Part shown: positions 1 to 8,809 of the stretch, one piece after another
Position numbering within the stretch: the stretch's first letter is position 1
Layout of the letters: every line of letters starts with the position of its first letter
NCBI RefSeq assembly: GCF_900292015.1
Contig: NZ_LR130759.1
Span: 1,426,001 to 1,490,000, forward strand
DNA: 64,000 nucleotides
Source: Mycobacterium basiliense
GTDB lineage: Bacteria; Actinomycetota; Actinomycetes; Mycobacteriales; Mycobacteriaceae
Direction of reading: 5' to 3'
Notes under the pieces: model-generated
The model's database searches: none
Seen by the model: the letters and a program-made list of their open reading frames with translations, nothing else
What the model was told of the DNA's origin: nothing
Position numbers and translations under genes: made by a program

Positions 1-2
1 TC

Positions 3-176
3 GCTAAGGAGCAGAACGTGCCCGCCTACATCGTTTTCAGTGATAACACCCTGATTGCGATTGCCGAGCTGCTACCTGACGATGAGTCGGCTCTGATCGC
101 GATACCGGGTATCGGCGCCCGAAAACTCGAACAGTACGGGGCCGACGTGCTGGAGCTGGTTCGACAAGCTCGTTGA
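3..176 (+). CDS. uvrD2: UvrD2 helicase, C-terminal fragment (partial)
   Basis: The last 57 codons of a gene that begins before the window. The reading frame runs from position 3 to a TGA at 174-176. The peptide contains an HRDC-type fold: a helix with [12 protein letters not shown], then [20 protein letters not shown], which is the usual HRDC ending. Mycobacterial UvrD2 is a superfamily-1 DNA helicase for DNA repair that carries a C-terminal HRDC domain, and it lies directly next to whiB7 in mycobacteria, as here. The helicase motifs lie outside the window, so the name rests on the HRDC tail plus position. RecQ or another HRDC protein is the alternative, but less likely given the neighbour. 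Confidence 0.85.
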   Translation, partial: AKEQNVPAYIVFSDNTLIAIAELLPDDESALIAIPGIGARKLEQYGADVLELVRQAR

Positions 177-194
177 CTGGGCAAACCCCCAGGT

Positions 195-234
195 CAAAAA
201 TAGGTTGTTAGTGCCGGCTGCTACCGTTTACCCT
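195..234 (+). promoter_or_regulatory. whiB7 promoter with AT-rich activator element
   Basis: An AT-rich stretch (CAAAAATAGG, 195-204) abuts a -35-like TTGTTA (205-210). After an 18-base spacer comes a -10-like TACCCT (229-234). WhiB7 is known to activate its own promoter together with the principal sigma factor by contacting an AT-rich block immediately upstream of the -35 through its AT-hook, and this arrangement fits. The start of transcription would be near 241. Assignment is by motif only. Confidence 0.65.
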
Positions 235-305
235 CTAACAAGTCTTCTGATGCTGGCGCTGGATGCTGGCTTCGGCACGCGCGGTACGAGAGGAGGGTAG
301 TCACG

Positions 306-464
306 GTGAAGAACATGAATGCGTTCGGTGTAGGCGTGGCGGACCCGGTGTTGACCGCTGGAACCCCCCCTGCCGCTCGCACCGCCCCGTCGGCGGCAGC
401 GGGCAAGCATCGTGTCGCCGCCGCCGCCGCGACTTACGCGTCCGTGGATCGGAGCCCAACGTAG
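306..464 (+). CDS. whiB7 leader upstream open reading frame (uORF)
   Basis: A 52-codon frame starting with GTG at 306-308, preceded by a strong Shine-Dalgarno AGGAGGG at 291-297 (8-base spacing), and ending with TAG at 462-464. The peptide begins VKNMNAFGVG and is rich in Ala and Pro. It lies between the whiB7 promoter and whiB7, about 150 bases upstream of the structural gene. A translated leader uORF is a known part of whiB7 control: slowed translation by ribosome-targeting antibiotics raises whiB7 expression. The good ribosome site, and the stop codon lying inside a small hairpin (ACGTAG 459-464 / CTACGT 468-473), support a regulatory peptide rather than a functional protein. Confidence 0.7.
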   Translation: MKNMNAFGVGVADPVLTAGTPPAARTAPSAAAGKHRVAAAAATYASVDRSPT

Positions 465-495
465 GTACTACGTAGCAGCCCGATTTTCGTCAACA

Positions 496-536
496 GGCCA
501 CGGACCCGAGTCACAAGGATCCGTGGCCAAGTTTTT
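496..536 (+). terminator. whiB7 leader attenuator (intrinsic terminator)
   Basis: Perfect 9-base arms GGCCACGGA (496-504) and TCCGTGGCC (520-528) with a 15-base loop, followed by AAG and a run of five T (532-536). This is a textbook intrinsic terminator lying between the leader uORF and whiB7. The uORF tail contains TCCGTGG (441-447), identical to the first seven bases of the 3' arm and able to pair with CCACGGA (498-504). That gives an alternative fold in which the terminator cannot form. Confidence 0.8.
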
Positions 537-612
537 GGGTCTGCCGCCCCGCAACCTGGTCCGGATCACCTTCAAAGGACAGTCCCAGACCAGGAAGCAG
601 GTGAGGAAGGAC

Positions 613-876
613 ATGTCGGCACTGACAGTCCCCAGACAGAAGTTGCCGGTGTTGCCATGTCATGTCGGTAACCCCGACTTATGGTTCGCCGATACGCCCG
701 CCGATCTCGAGCGTGCCAAGACGCTGTGTGCGAACTGCCCGATCCGGCGTCAGTGCCTGGCTGCGGCGCTGGAACGGGCCGAGCCATGGGGAGTTTGGGG
801 CGGGGAGATATTCGAGCGAGGCGAGGTCGTCAGTCGCAAGCGTCCGCGTGGGCGTCCTCGCAAGGTTGCTGCTTAG
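613..876 (+). CDS. whiB7: WhiB7 iron-sulfur transcription regulator
   Basis: WhiB-family regulator of intrinsic antibiotic resistance, 87 codons. Four cysteines that bind the [4Fe-4S] cluster are at 16, 39, 42 and 48 (pattern C-x22-C-x2-C-x5-C). They are followed by the WhiB turn EPWGVWGGE (57-65) and a C-terminal AT-hook KRPRGRPRK (76-84) that is specific to WhiB7 and reads AT-rich promoter DNA. The ATG at 613 is chosen over upstream starts because AGGAAGG ends a few bases before it and the family length is about 90 residues. Expression should be governed by the AT-rich promoter, leader uORF and attenuator upstream. It sits next to uvrD2, the conserved mycobacterial order. Confidence 0.95.
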   Translation: MSALTVPRQKLPVLPCHVGNPDLWFADTPADLERAKTLCANCPIRRQCLAAALERAEPWGVWGGEIFERGEVVSRKRPRGRPRKVAA

Positions 877-897
877 CGGATGCTGGAGATCGCGGTG

Positions 898-956
898 AAA
901 GTGCGACCACTGCAACGGTTCTCGACCGTGAGCGACGGTGTCGGTGGTCGCGCTTT
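898..956. terminator. bidirectional terminator between convergent genes
   Basis: Inverted repeat AAAGTGCGACCAC (898-910) with GTGGTCGCGCTTT (944-956), 12 of 13 pairs Watson-Crick and one G-U. It lies between the 3' ends of whiB7 and the convergent ABC1-kinase gene. A and T tails on the two sides allow it to serve both strands. Confidence 0.6.
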
Positions 957-964
957 GCTGACGA

Positions 965-2308
965 TCAGACTGCAGCGGTATCCGGCTCGGCGAAGCCGGG
1001 AATCAGTTCCTCGGAGAGGGCCTTGATCGGCACGTGGGCATCCAGCTGGCACAGGATCGCGGCCACCGACGCGATGACCCGCATCGGTATGGCCAGCTTG
1101 GGCGGTAGGTCCATTTGCCGCGCCGTCTTGATCTGCGCAACCGATCGGTCAAACTGACTGACGGTCATGCGCTGCAGCCACTTTCGTGTGTAGTGGAAGA
1201 CGTCGACCTCGATGGGCTCGACGTATTGGCGCAGCATCTCATCGATCTCGAGCACCGAGACCTGTTGTCCACGCTGGATGAACCCGGCCTTCTCCATGGT
1301 GGGCAACAGCAGGTCATAATTTTTGTCGCGCGCCAGCCGGATCGTCATCCCCAGCTCGATGGGATAGCCGCCGGGCAGTGGTGCTACGGCGCCGAAATCG
1401 ATGACGGCCATCCGGTCGTCGGGCAACAGCATGAAATTTCCCGGGTGGGCATCGCCGTGCAGCATCTCCACCCGGCGCGGCGCATCGAAGGTGAGTTCGA
1501 GGAGCAGCGTGCCGATGAGGTCGCGCTGTTCTTGCGTCCCGTGGCGAATGATGTGCGCCATCGGCACACCGTCGATCCACTCTTGAATCACCACTTTCGG
1601 CGAGCTTGCCACCACATGTGGTACCAGCAAGCGCGGGTGACCGGCGTACGCCTTGGCGAACAGGCGTTGATTCTGTGCCTCCAAGCGGTAGTCAAGTTCC
1701 ATCTCGGTGCGTTCGATCAGTTCGTCGACGACTCCTTGGACGTCGGCGCCCGGTGACAGTTGTTTGAGGACGCCGACCATCCGTTGCATGGTCTTGAGGT
1801 CGGCCCGTAAGGCTTCATCGGCACCCGGGTATTGGATCTTGACCGCGACTTCGCGGCCATCAGACCACACCGCCTTGTGCACCTGTCCGATGCTGGCCGA
1901 GGCGATGGGAGTGTCGTCGAACGAACTGAACCGCTCCCGCCATTTGGTGCCCAGTTGCGCGTCCAGTACCCGGTGAACCTTGGCGGCGGGCAGTGGTGGT
2001 GCGTCCTTTTGCAGCTTGGTCAGGGCTTCCCGGTACGGCTCTCCGAATTGCTCGGGGATGGCCGCTTCCATCACCGACAACGCCTGGCCGACTTTCATTG
2101 CGCCGCCCTTGAGCTCGCCCAAGACCGTGAACAATTGGTTGGCGGCCTTCTCCATCAGCTCGGCGTTGACCTCGTCTTTCGACTTGCCCGTCAACCGCTT
2201 GCCGAACCCTAACGCTGCCCTACCAGCAAAGCCGACCGGAATACTGGCCAGCTTGGCGTTGCGCGCGGCACGGCCGCGCTTGATCTCTGACACGTACCCA
2301 TCATCCAT
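965..2308 (-). CDS. ABC1/UbiB-family kinase-like protein (Rv3197-type)
   Basis: 447-residue atypical protein kinase-like protein. Motifs in order: family-specific KxGQ (KVGQALS, about 72-78), nucleotide loop ASASIGQVH (about 136-144), VAVK lysine (157), ExD (EMELD, about 202-206), catalytic HGDAHPGN (284-291) and metal-binding DFG (304-306). All active-site elements are intact. Such proteins support ubiquinone metabolism elsewhere. The mycobacterial orthologue Rv3197 sits beside whiB7 and has been linked to macrolide tolerance, so a stress or drug role is plausible but inferred. The ATG at 2308 (MDDGYVSEI) is chosen because it gives the length I recall for the orthologue; an in-frame extension to 2431 is low-complexity. 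Confidence 0.9.
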   Translation of the reverse strand: MDDGYVSEIKRGRAARNAKLASIPVGFAGRAALGFGKRLTGKSKDEVNAELMEKAANQLFTVLGELKGGAMKVGQALSVMEAAIPEQFGEPYREALTKLQKDAPPLPAAKVHRVLDAQLGTKWRERFSSFDDTPIASASIGQVHKAVWSDGREVAVKIQYPGADEALRADLKTMQRMVGVLKQLSPGADVQGVVDELIERTEMELDYRLEAQNQRLFAKAYAGHPRLLVPHVVASSPKVVIQEWIDGVPMAHIIRHGTQEQRDLIGTLLLELTFDAPRRVEMLHGDAHPGNFMLLPDDRMAVIDFGAVAPLPGGYPIELGMTIRLARDKNYDLLLPTMEKAGFIQRGQQVSVLEIDEMLRQYVEPIEVDVFHYTRKWLQRMTVSQFDRSVAQIKTARQMDLPPKLAIPMRVIASVAAILCQLDAHVPIKALSEELIPGFAEPDTAAV

Positions 2309-2589
2309 GACGGTTGAGTTGTCGGGGTGTCGATCCGGCCACAACTGGGTCGATGGCGAGCCGTGCGGGTGTGGGTGGGCGGGGTTTGCGGCGTCGGTGA
2401 TCGTGCTGGTGGGTGTTTGTGCAGTGTGCATGGTGTGACTGGTTGTTTTGCCGTTGGGTGGGGGGTTGGGGTCGGGAGATGGTGGGGTGTGTGTCCGCTG
2501 TGGGGGTGGCGTGGCGGGTTTTTCGCATCGCTGTCGGATCGTTTCGTCGGTAGTTGTTAGCCGGGGGTTGTACGGCCAGGAGGTGCGGT

Positions 2590-5500
2590 GTGTCTTTTGT
2601 GACGGTGGTGCCGGAGTTGGTGGCGGATGCGGCCGCTCGGGTGGCTGGTATTGGGGCCTCGGTTGGGGTGGCGGATGCGTCGGCGGCGGTGTCGACGTCG
2701 TTGGTGTTGCCGGCGGCCGGGGACGAGGTGTCGGCGGCGATTGCGGGGTTGTTCGGCACGTTTGGTCGGGAGTATCAGGCGATTAGTGCTGAGATGGCGG
2801 CGTTCAATGACCGGTTTGTGCAGGTCTTGAGCGGGGGTGTGGGTGCCTATGTGCAGGCTGAGGTGGCCAATGTGGAGCGTGTTGTGTGGGGTGTGGTGAA
2901 TGCGCCGACGTTGGCGTTGGTGGGGCGTCCGTTGATCGGTGATGGGGTTAGTGGGGCGCCGGGGAGTGGGGCCGTTGGTGGCGCTGGTGGGTTGTTGTTC
3001 GGTAATGGGGGAGCTGGCGGGTCGGGTGCGGCGGGCCAAGCTGGTGGCGCTGGTGGGGCTGCGGGGTTGATCGGTTCGGGTGGGGTTGGGGGCGCGGGTG
3101 GGGTGGGCGCTGCGGGCGGTGTTGGGGGTGCTGGGGGGTGGTTGTTCGGTAATGGGGGTGCGGGCGGTGCGGGTGGGGTCGGCGGAAATGGTGGGGCTGG
3201 TGGGGATGCGGGGTGGTTTGGTGATGGCGGTGTGGGGGGTGCTGGGGGTGTCGGTAGGGCTGGTGGTGCGGGTGTGTCAAGTCTGGTTGCGGGGGGTTCG
3301 GGTACTGCGGGTGCGGCTGGTGGGGATGCGGGCCATGGTGGGGCTGGGGGGCGTGGCGGGGTGGTGTGCGGTAGCGGTGGGGTCGGTGGTGCGGGTGGTG
3401 TGGGTGGTGCTGGTGGTGATGGTGGGGCCGGTGCTAGCGGATTGACGTCGAGTGTGGCGGGTGGCAGTGGGGGTTCTGGTGGTGACGGCGGGTCCGGGGC
3501 GGCTGGTGGTGCTGGGGGTAATGGTGGTGCTGGTGGTACGGCGGGCAGCGTGTTTGGTCGTGCTGGTGTTGCGGGGGTGGGCGGGGCCGGTGGTGCGGGC
3601 GGGGCTGGTGGGTTTGCTGGTGATGGTGGTGATGGTGGGCACGGTGATATGGCGGTTAGCCCGGTCACGGGGGGCGGGTTTGGTGCTGGCGGGGCTGGTG
3701 GTCAAGGCGGTAATGCCGGGGTAGGCGGGGTTGGTGGCGCTGGGGGGTTCGGGTCGGTTACGGGGGCGACCGGGGCTGGTGGTGTTGACGGTGGTGGTGG
3801 GCACGGCGGTGCTGGCGGCATGGGCGCGGACGCCATCACCGCAGGCGGCAATGGTGGGGCTGGTGGGCGTGGTGGGGATGGCGGGCGCTTCGGTGATGGT
3901 GGTCGTGGTGGGGACGGCGGTAACGGTTTGGCCGGGACCGACGGTGAGTCGGGTGTCACCTCGGGTGCTGATGGTCAAGGCGGTACCGGCGGTGGGGCTG
4001 GCGGGCACGGCGGGGACGGCGGCGCGGGTGGGGTCGAGGCCGGTAACGGTGGGGCTGGTGGGGCTGGGGGGTCTGGCGGCAACGGGGGTGATGGCGGTAA
4101 CGGCGCCAACGGTTCGTTGTCGCATGTTGCTGGTGGGGTTGGTGGGCATGGGGGTAACGGCGCTGCGGGCGGGTCTGGCGGTGACGGTGGTGATGGCGGC
4201 CAGGGCGGTGCGGCGTTGGCGGCGGGGTATGTCGGGGGTGGTCAAGGCGCTGGTGGGGCTGGCGGTCAGGGTGGTGCTGGCGGGGTGGCCGGTAATGGGG
4301 GCACCGGTGGGCACGGCAACATGCTGGTCGATCCGGGGGCGGGTTTTGGGACCGGCGGGGCCGGCGGGGCTGGCGGTGATCCCGGTGCGGGGGGTGCGGG
4401 CGGGGCTGGTGGTGCGGGCTCCACCGCGGGTGCCCATGGTGCTGAGGGCAGTAGTCCGACCAGTGGCGGTGATGGCGGTCGTGGTGGGGCGGGTGCGGAT
4501 GCCACCACCGCGGGTGGCGCTGGTGGGGCTGGTGGGCGTGGTGGAGATGGCGGGCGTGTCGGTGATGGTGGGCGTGGTGGGGATGGCGGGAGCGGCATGG
4601 CCGGGATGGCCGGTAGTGATGCCGTGCCGGGGGGCGTGGGTGGGCACGGGGTTAACGGCGGTAATGGCGGGGCCGGTGGGGACGGCGGATCTGGTGGGGT
4701 CGACGCCGGTGATGGTGGGGACGGCGGTAACGGCGGGGCTGGGGCTAAAGGTGGGGCCGGTGGAAGCGGTATGACGGCGGCGGGGGCCGATGGCGGGGAT
4801 GGTGGTAACGGCGGTAGGGGCGGGGTTGGCGGTGCCGGCGGGGACGCCGCTCATGGTGTGGGTGGCGTTGGCGGTGCTGGTGGGGGCGGCGGGGTTGCTG
4901 GCGATGGGGGGGCTGGTGGGCAGGGCAGTCTCGGTGTGAACCAGGGCGCCGGTGGTGATGGCGGCGATGGCGGTAATCGGGGTGCCGGTGGTGGTGGCGG
5001 GGCCGGCGGAGTCGGTGCTGCGGGGACCGGGGGGCAGGGCGCTAGCGGCGCCACTCCGACCAGCGGGGGCAATGGTGGGGCCGGCGGGAATGGCGCGGAT
5101 AGCTTCTCGGCGGGTGTGGCCGGGGGTCATGGCGGTGACGGCGGCAATGGTGGGTTCGACGGCAATGGTGGGGCCGGGGGTAATGGTGGTCATGGCGCTA
5201 CCGGCACCGACGGGTCGGCTGGGCCAAATCCGGGTGATAACGGCGGCACCGGCGGTGATGGTTCTGCAGGTGGTAACGGCGGTAAAGGTGGCAACGGCGG
5301 CGCCTTCCACGGTGATGGCGGGGCCGGCGGTAAGGGCGGCGCCGGCGGTGATGGCGGCACCGGTGGCGCCGGTCATGTCGGGGCCGACGGTGCTTTTGCG
5401 GGTTCAGATGGCAGCTCCGGTGGGGACGGTGGTCGCGGTGGGGCCGGTGGGGTCGGTGGTAACGGTGGGGCTGGGGGCAGTGCTAACACCATCACTGGCG

Positions 5501-7545
5501 GTAAGGCCGGCGCCACGGGTGTCGGTGGGGATGGCGGCAACGGTGGTGCCGGCGGGATCGCTGGTGACGGTGGGAACGGCTCGGCTGGCGAGATGGCCGT
5601 CAACGGCGGTAAAGGCGGGGATGGTGGTGACGGCGGTAACCCCGGTTTTGGTGGAGCCGGCGGGCAGGGCGGTAGCGGTGCCACTCCCGGTCAGACCGGC
5701 GGCGACGGTCTTAGCCCACACAGCGGTGGTAACGGCGGTAACGGGGGGCGCGGCGCCGATGCCATCGCTCCCGGGGGCACCACGGGTCTTAACGGTATTT
5801 CTGGTGGTGGCGGCGGGAACGGCGGCGATGGCGGTGACTGGGGTAACGGCGGTCACGGGGGTGCCGGCGGGAATGGCTCGATGGGTTCGGACAACGCCCA
5901 GGTCGGCGGGGTCGGGGGTACCGGTGGTACCGGTGGGGTCGGCGGGGCCGGCGGGGCTAGCGGATTGCTCGGCGGTGACGGCGGTAACGGTGGTGACGGC
6001 GGTAAGGGCGGCACCGGCGGCACCAGCGGTGCCGGCGCGGCCGGCGCCAACGGCGCCGACGGCACCCGCACGGATAGCGCTGATACCGCCCGCGGTGAGT
6101 CCGGAGGCAACGGGGCCAACGGGGTCACCGGCGGCGCGGGCGGCAACGGCGGTAACGGCGGGGCCGCCGGAAGCGCCCGCTCACCGGGTGGACACAACGG
6201 CACCATGGGCGCCGGTGGCGACGGCGGTAACGGCGGCCACGGTGGCAACGGCGGTGACGGTGGCGACGGCGGCAATGGAATTCACCTGGTGGCCGGGCTC
6301 ACGGGCGACGGCGGCAATGGTGGCGATGGCGGTCACGCCGGCGCTGGCGGGGCCGGCGGCCATGGCGGCACCGGCTCGAGCACCGGCAAGACCGGCGACA
6401 CCGGCACCATTACCGGTACCGGCGGCAACGGCGGCAACGGCGGCAACGGCGGCGACGGCGGTGATCGCGACGGTGACGTACTTACTGGCTTCCGGGGCGA
6501 TGGTGGTCGTGGCGGTAACGGCGGCAACGGTGCTATCGGCGGCGCCGGCGGCAACGGCGGTACCGGCGGCAACGCCGGCCACATTGACAGTGGTGCGGGC
6601 TTCGACGGCGGCGCCGGCGGCTATGGCGGCAATGGCGGCAACGGGGGCCACGGCACCATCGCCGACGGCGCCGCCGGCAACGGCGGCAACGGCGGCAATG
6701 GCGGGAAGGGCGACTACGGCGAAGACGGTACGGGCACCGCGGGCGGCAACGGCGGTAGCGGCGGCAACGGCGGCGACGCTGGCCACAGCTCGCTCGGCGA
6801 CGGCGCCGCTGGCACCGGCGGGAACGGCGGCAAGGGCGGCGACGGCGGCGACGGTCAGGTCGACGGCTTCACCGGCGGCAACGGCGGCAACGGCGGCAGC
6901 GGCGGCCTAGGCGGCCACAGCGGCGCTGGCGACGGGGCCGCCGGTCTCGGCGGGGCCGGCGGTAACGGCGGTAACGGCGGCGACGGTAACTGGGGTAACC
7001 CAGGCGGTTACGGCGGCAACGGCGGCAGCGGCGGCCCAGGTTCCACCGGCGGCGTCGGCGGCGTGGGCGGCAACGGGGGTAACGGCGGCGGCGCGGCATT
7101 CACCGGCGCTGCCGGTGCCGGCGGGCCCGGTGGTGCGGGTGGCAATGGCGGCACCAGCATTGGGCAGGGCATCGCCGGTGGTGCGGGCGGTGCCGGCGGT
7201 AACGGCGGCATCGGTGGCCCGGGGTACGCCTTAGGCGGCGACGGCGGCTTCGGTGGACACGGCGGCAACGGCGGCAACGGAGGCGATGCCGCCCTTGGCA
7301 ACGGCGGCACCGGCGGCAGCGGCGGCAATGGCGGTTCGGGTGGCACCGGCAGCATCGGGTCGGGTGGTACCGGCGGTACCGGTGGCACCGGTGGCACCGG
7401 CGGTAAGGGCAGCAACGGGATTTCGACGAAACTTGGAGGTGCCGGGGGTTTGGGTCAGGCCGGCAGTCCAAGCACGGTTGGCTCTGGCGGTGGTTCCGGT
7501 GGTTCGGGTGGTTCCGGCGGCCCCGGCGGGGTGCCGTCACCGTAG
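2590..7545 (+). CDS. PE_PGRS family protein
   Basis: A 1651-codon PE_PGRS protein. The GTG start at 2590 has a perfect AGGAGG (2578-2583) six bases upstream and opens the PE domain with [11 protein letters not shown]. The PE domain covers about residues 1-95, including the conserved helix pair and a YxxxE secretion signal (YVQAE). A short linker follows (about 96-118, GRPLIGDG), then about 1500 residues of Gly-Gly-X repeats to the end ([12 protein letters not shown]). There is no distinct C-terminal domain. PE proteins are exported by type VII (ESX-5) systems to the cell surface; PGRS regions are exposed and variable. No PE_PGRS gene lies between Rv3197 and Rv3196A in H37Rv as I recall it, so this is a lineage-specific insertion. 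No PPE partner is adjacent. Confidence 0.93.
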   Translation: MSFVTVVPELVADAAARVAGIGASVGVADASAAVSTSLVLPAAGDEVSAAIAGLFGTFGREYQAISAEMAAFNDRFVQVLSGGVGAYVQAEVANVERVVWGVVNAPTLALVGRPLIGDGVSGAPGSGAVGGAGGLLFGNGGAGGSGAAGQAGGAGGAAGLIGSGGVGGAGGVGAAGGVGGAGGWLFGNGGAGGAGGVGGNGGAGGDAGWFGDGGVGGAGGVGRAGGAGVSSLVAGGSGTAGAAGGDAGHGGAGGRGGVVCGSGGVGGAGGVGGAGGDGGAGASGLTSSVAGGSGGSGGDGGSGAAGGAGGNGGAGGTAGSVFGRAGVAGVGGAGGAGGAGGFAGDGGDGGHGDMAVSPVTGGGFGAGGAGGQGGNAGVGGVGGAGGFGSVTGATGAGGVDGGGGHGGAGGMGADAITAGGNGGAGGRGGDGGRFGDGGRGGDGGNGLAGTDGESGVTSGADGQGGTGGGAGGHGGDGGAGGVEAGNGGAGGAGGSGGNGGDGGNGANGSLSHVAGGVGGHGGNGAAGGSGGDGGDGGQGGAALAAGYVGGGQGAGGAGGQGGAGGVAGNGGTGGHGNMLVDPGAGFGTGGAGGAGGDPGAGGAGGAGGAGSTAGAHGAEGSSPTSGGDGGRGGAGADATTAGGAGGAGGRGGDGGRVGDGGRGGDGGSGMAGMAGSDAVPGGVGGHGVNGGNGGAGGDGGSGGVDAGDGGDGGNGGAGAKGGAGGSGMTAAGADGGDGGNGGRGGVGGAGGDAAHGVGGVGGAGGGGGVAGDGGAGGQGSLGVNQGAGGDGGDGGNRGAGGGGGAGGVGAAGTGGQGASGATPTSGGNGGAGGNGADSFSAGVAGGHGGDGGNGGFDGNGGAGGNGGHGATGTDGSAGPNPGDNGGTGGDGSAGGNGGKGGNGGAFHGDGGAGGKGGAGGDGGTGGAGHVGADGAFAGSDGSSGGDGGRGGAGGVGGNGGAGGSANTITGGKAGATGVGGDGGNGGAGGIAGDGGNGSAGEMAVNGGKGGDGGDGGNPGFGGAGGQGGSGATPGQTGGDGLSPHSGGNGGNGGRGADAIAPGGTTGLNGISGGGGGNGGDGGDWGNGGHGGAGGNGSMGSDNAQVGGVGGTGGTGGVGGAGGASGLLGGDGGNGGDGGKGGTGGTSGAGAAGANGADGTRTDSADTARGESGGNGANGVTGGAGGNGGNGGAAGSARSPGGHNGTMGAGGDGGNGGHGGNGGDGGDGGNGIHLVAGLTGDGGNGGDGGHAGAGGAGGHGGTGSSTGKTGDTGTITGTGGNGGNGGNGGDGGDRDGDVLTGFRGDGGRGGNGGNGAIGGAGGNGGTGGNAGHIDSGAGFDGGAGGYGGNGGNGGHGTIADGAAGNGGNGGNGGKGDYGEDGTGTAGGNGGSGGNGGDAGHSSLGDGAAGTGGNGGKGGDGGDGQVDGFTGGNGGNGGSGGLGGHSGAGDGAAGLGGAGGNGGNGGDGNWGNPGGYGGNGGSGGPGSTGGVGGVGGNGGNGGGAAFTGAAGAGGPGGAGGNGGTSIGQGIAGGAGGAGGNGGIGGPGYALGGDGGFGGHGGNGGNGGDAALGNGGTGGSGGNGGSGGTGSIGSGGTGGTGGTGGTGGKGSNGISTKLGGAGGLGQAGSPSTVGSGGGSGGSGGSGGPGGVPSP
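2940..7545 (+). repeat. PGRS Gly-Gly-X coding repeat tract
   Basis: About 4.6 kb of degenerate GGX/GGXGGX coding repeats inside the PE_PGRS gene. The first half uses mostly GGT and GGG for glycine; after roughly 5300-6000 usage shifts to GGC with many GGCGGCAACGGCGGC units. Such tracts recombine and are prone to assembly error. The long open frames on the opposite strand and in other frames are a by-product of this composition. Confidence 0.85.
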
Positions 7546-7723
7546 CGTCCAGCTCGTGTGCGCCCGTCAAATCACGCAGGACGAGTCGGGCCCAACCGCT
7601 CGTGGGCGTGGCGTGTCGCCTCGTCGCGGCACCGGCGAACGCGCAATGCATGCACTATGTAATGTCTTGCGGGTCCCGATGACTCGTCGCAACTCACGTT
7701 CGAAGGGTGGAGCGCAGAAAGCT

Positions 7724-7897
7724 ATGGCAGCAAAACAAACGCAACACGACGCCGCCGACGCCCTGTTCCGGGCGATCATCGAGACGTTGGACAAGCACCG
7801 CAAAGAGGGCAGTCTGACCGAGGGGGTGTTGGACGACTTGGCCAGAGCGTATGCGTCGATCTCGACAAACGTCCCGGAGCAGGGCCGGCTGGGCTAG
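7724..7897 (+). CDS. small conserved mycobacterial protein (Rv3196A-like)
   Basis: 57-residue soluble protein, MAAKQTQHDAAD then ALFRAIIETLDKHRKEG and a second helix VLDDLARAYASI, ending EQGRLG. The composition is balanced and helical, unlike shadow frames. It occupies the position of Rv3196A in H37Rv, between Rv3197 and Rv3196. An upstream in-frame ATG at 7679 would add 15 basic residues; the 7724 start is preferred because the conserved-looking part begins there, but no strong ribosome site settles it. Function unknown. The PE_PGRS gene now separates it from its usual neighbour. Confidence 0.65.
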   Translation: MAAKQTQHDAADALFRAIIETLDKHRKEGSLTEGVLDDLARAYASISTNVPEQGRLG

Positions 7898-7916
7898 GCG
7901 GGCCTAGGGGCCGGCG

Positions 7917-8804
7917 TCAACACGAGCACAACGGGTGCCGGGTCCAGTGCCGCGCCACGATGGAGCCGGCTTTCAGGTCGAACTCCAAAGTCGCGTTCAG
8001 CGCCGAGGGTGGTTCGGGAGGGGTCTGCTGTCCGCGCACCGCGGCGATCACCCCGTTGACCTGACTGAGCGCTAGCGCCGTCGTCGCCAGCAGCGTTCCC
8101 CGATCAGCCACCCCGACGGCGTCGCGCAGCTGTGCAGCGATGGCCGGCCACGCGGCGTCCCGGTCGGTGCGGTGCAGATCAGCGCACCCGAGGCAGCTGG
8201 TCACCCCCGGGATGACCAGCGGTCCCACCAACCCGGTGCCGTCGCGCACCCGAACGGGAAGGTGAGGAACACCCTCGCCTTGCAGATCGCGCACCAGCCG
8301 CGGATCGGCGACCAGGTAGTCGGACAACACCACCAAATCCGCGGCCGCGGGGGTCGCCCCCGCATGCAGTTGGCTGCTCTGCCTAACGCGGGCACCCGAG
8401 CAGCGCAACGCCTGCACCAGTAGGTCCGACAGCGGTCCGCGACCGTGCACTCGGATCGATGGTGTGCGGCCCTTGGCCGGGCGACATTCGCGAGTCGCGA
8501 CGCCCGCGCTGAGCAACTGCCTGATGAGGCCAGCGACTTTGCTCCCATCCGCCAACCCGCGGTCGGCGGCGTGGCGCTGCAGTTCGGTGAGCGCCATTGG
8601 TGATCGCATGCTCCGCAGCAGCGCCGCCAAGGCCGTCGCGGCCAGGCCGTTCGGTGGATGAACCAGCACGGCCCGGCCCGGGGCCCATCCCACTTGCACG
8701 GCGCCGTCGGGACGCAATAGCACTGGCATCGCCGGATCCAACGAAAACAAGGTGAGCGCGGTCTGGGGCATGACCTGAGAATGTGCCACGCCGGGCGTGG
8801 ACAC
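7917..8804 (-). CDS. ThiF/TOMM cyclodehydratase-like protein (Rv3196-type)
   Basis: 295 residues. The N-terminal part resembles a winged-helix peptide-recognition region (LTELQRHAADRGL..VAGLIRQLLSAGV). The central part is a degenerate E1/ThiF-like fold without a clear GxGGxG loop. A structural zinc site is suggested by CLGCADLHRTDRDAAWP and a C-terminal HPLCSC. This pattern matches the E1-like partner of azoline-forming cyclodehydratases that accompany YcaO proteins in peptide natural-product pathways, but no YcaO gene is in the window. The gene starts 5 bases after the zincin-like gene stops, so the two are probably co-transcribed. In H37Rv the counterpart Rv3196 has no assigned function as far as I recall. 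Confidence 0.7.
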   Translation of the reverse strand: MSTPGVAHSQVMPQTALTLFSLDPAMPVLLRPDGAVQVGWAPGRAVLVHPPNGLAATALAALLRSMRSPMALTELQRHAADRGLADGSKVAGLIRQLLSAGVATRECRPAKGRTPSIRVHGRGPLSDLLVQALRCSGARVRQSSQLHAGATPAAADLVVLSDYLVADPRLVRDLQGEGVPHLPVRVRDGTGLVGPLVIPGVTSCLGCADLHRTDRDAAWPAIAAQLRDAVGVADRGTLLATTALALSQVNGVIAAVRGQQTPPEPPSALNATLEFDLKAGSIVARHWTRHPLCSC

Positions 8805-8809
8805 CTCGC

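Noticed and set aside
2940..7545. Regular repeats that could be mistaken for a CRISPR array or tandem DNA repeat.
   Set aside because: Units are degenerate, in frame and without unique spacers; they encode the PGRS domain.
2557..7651. Many long open frames on the minus strand and in other plus frames, rich in Pro or Ala/Thr (for example 3277-5376 and 4952-6910).
   Set aside because: They are mirror images of Gly-Gly-X coding repeats; high GC and repeat composition remove stops. No ribosome sites or protein-like composition.
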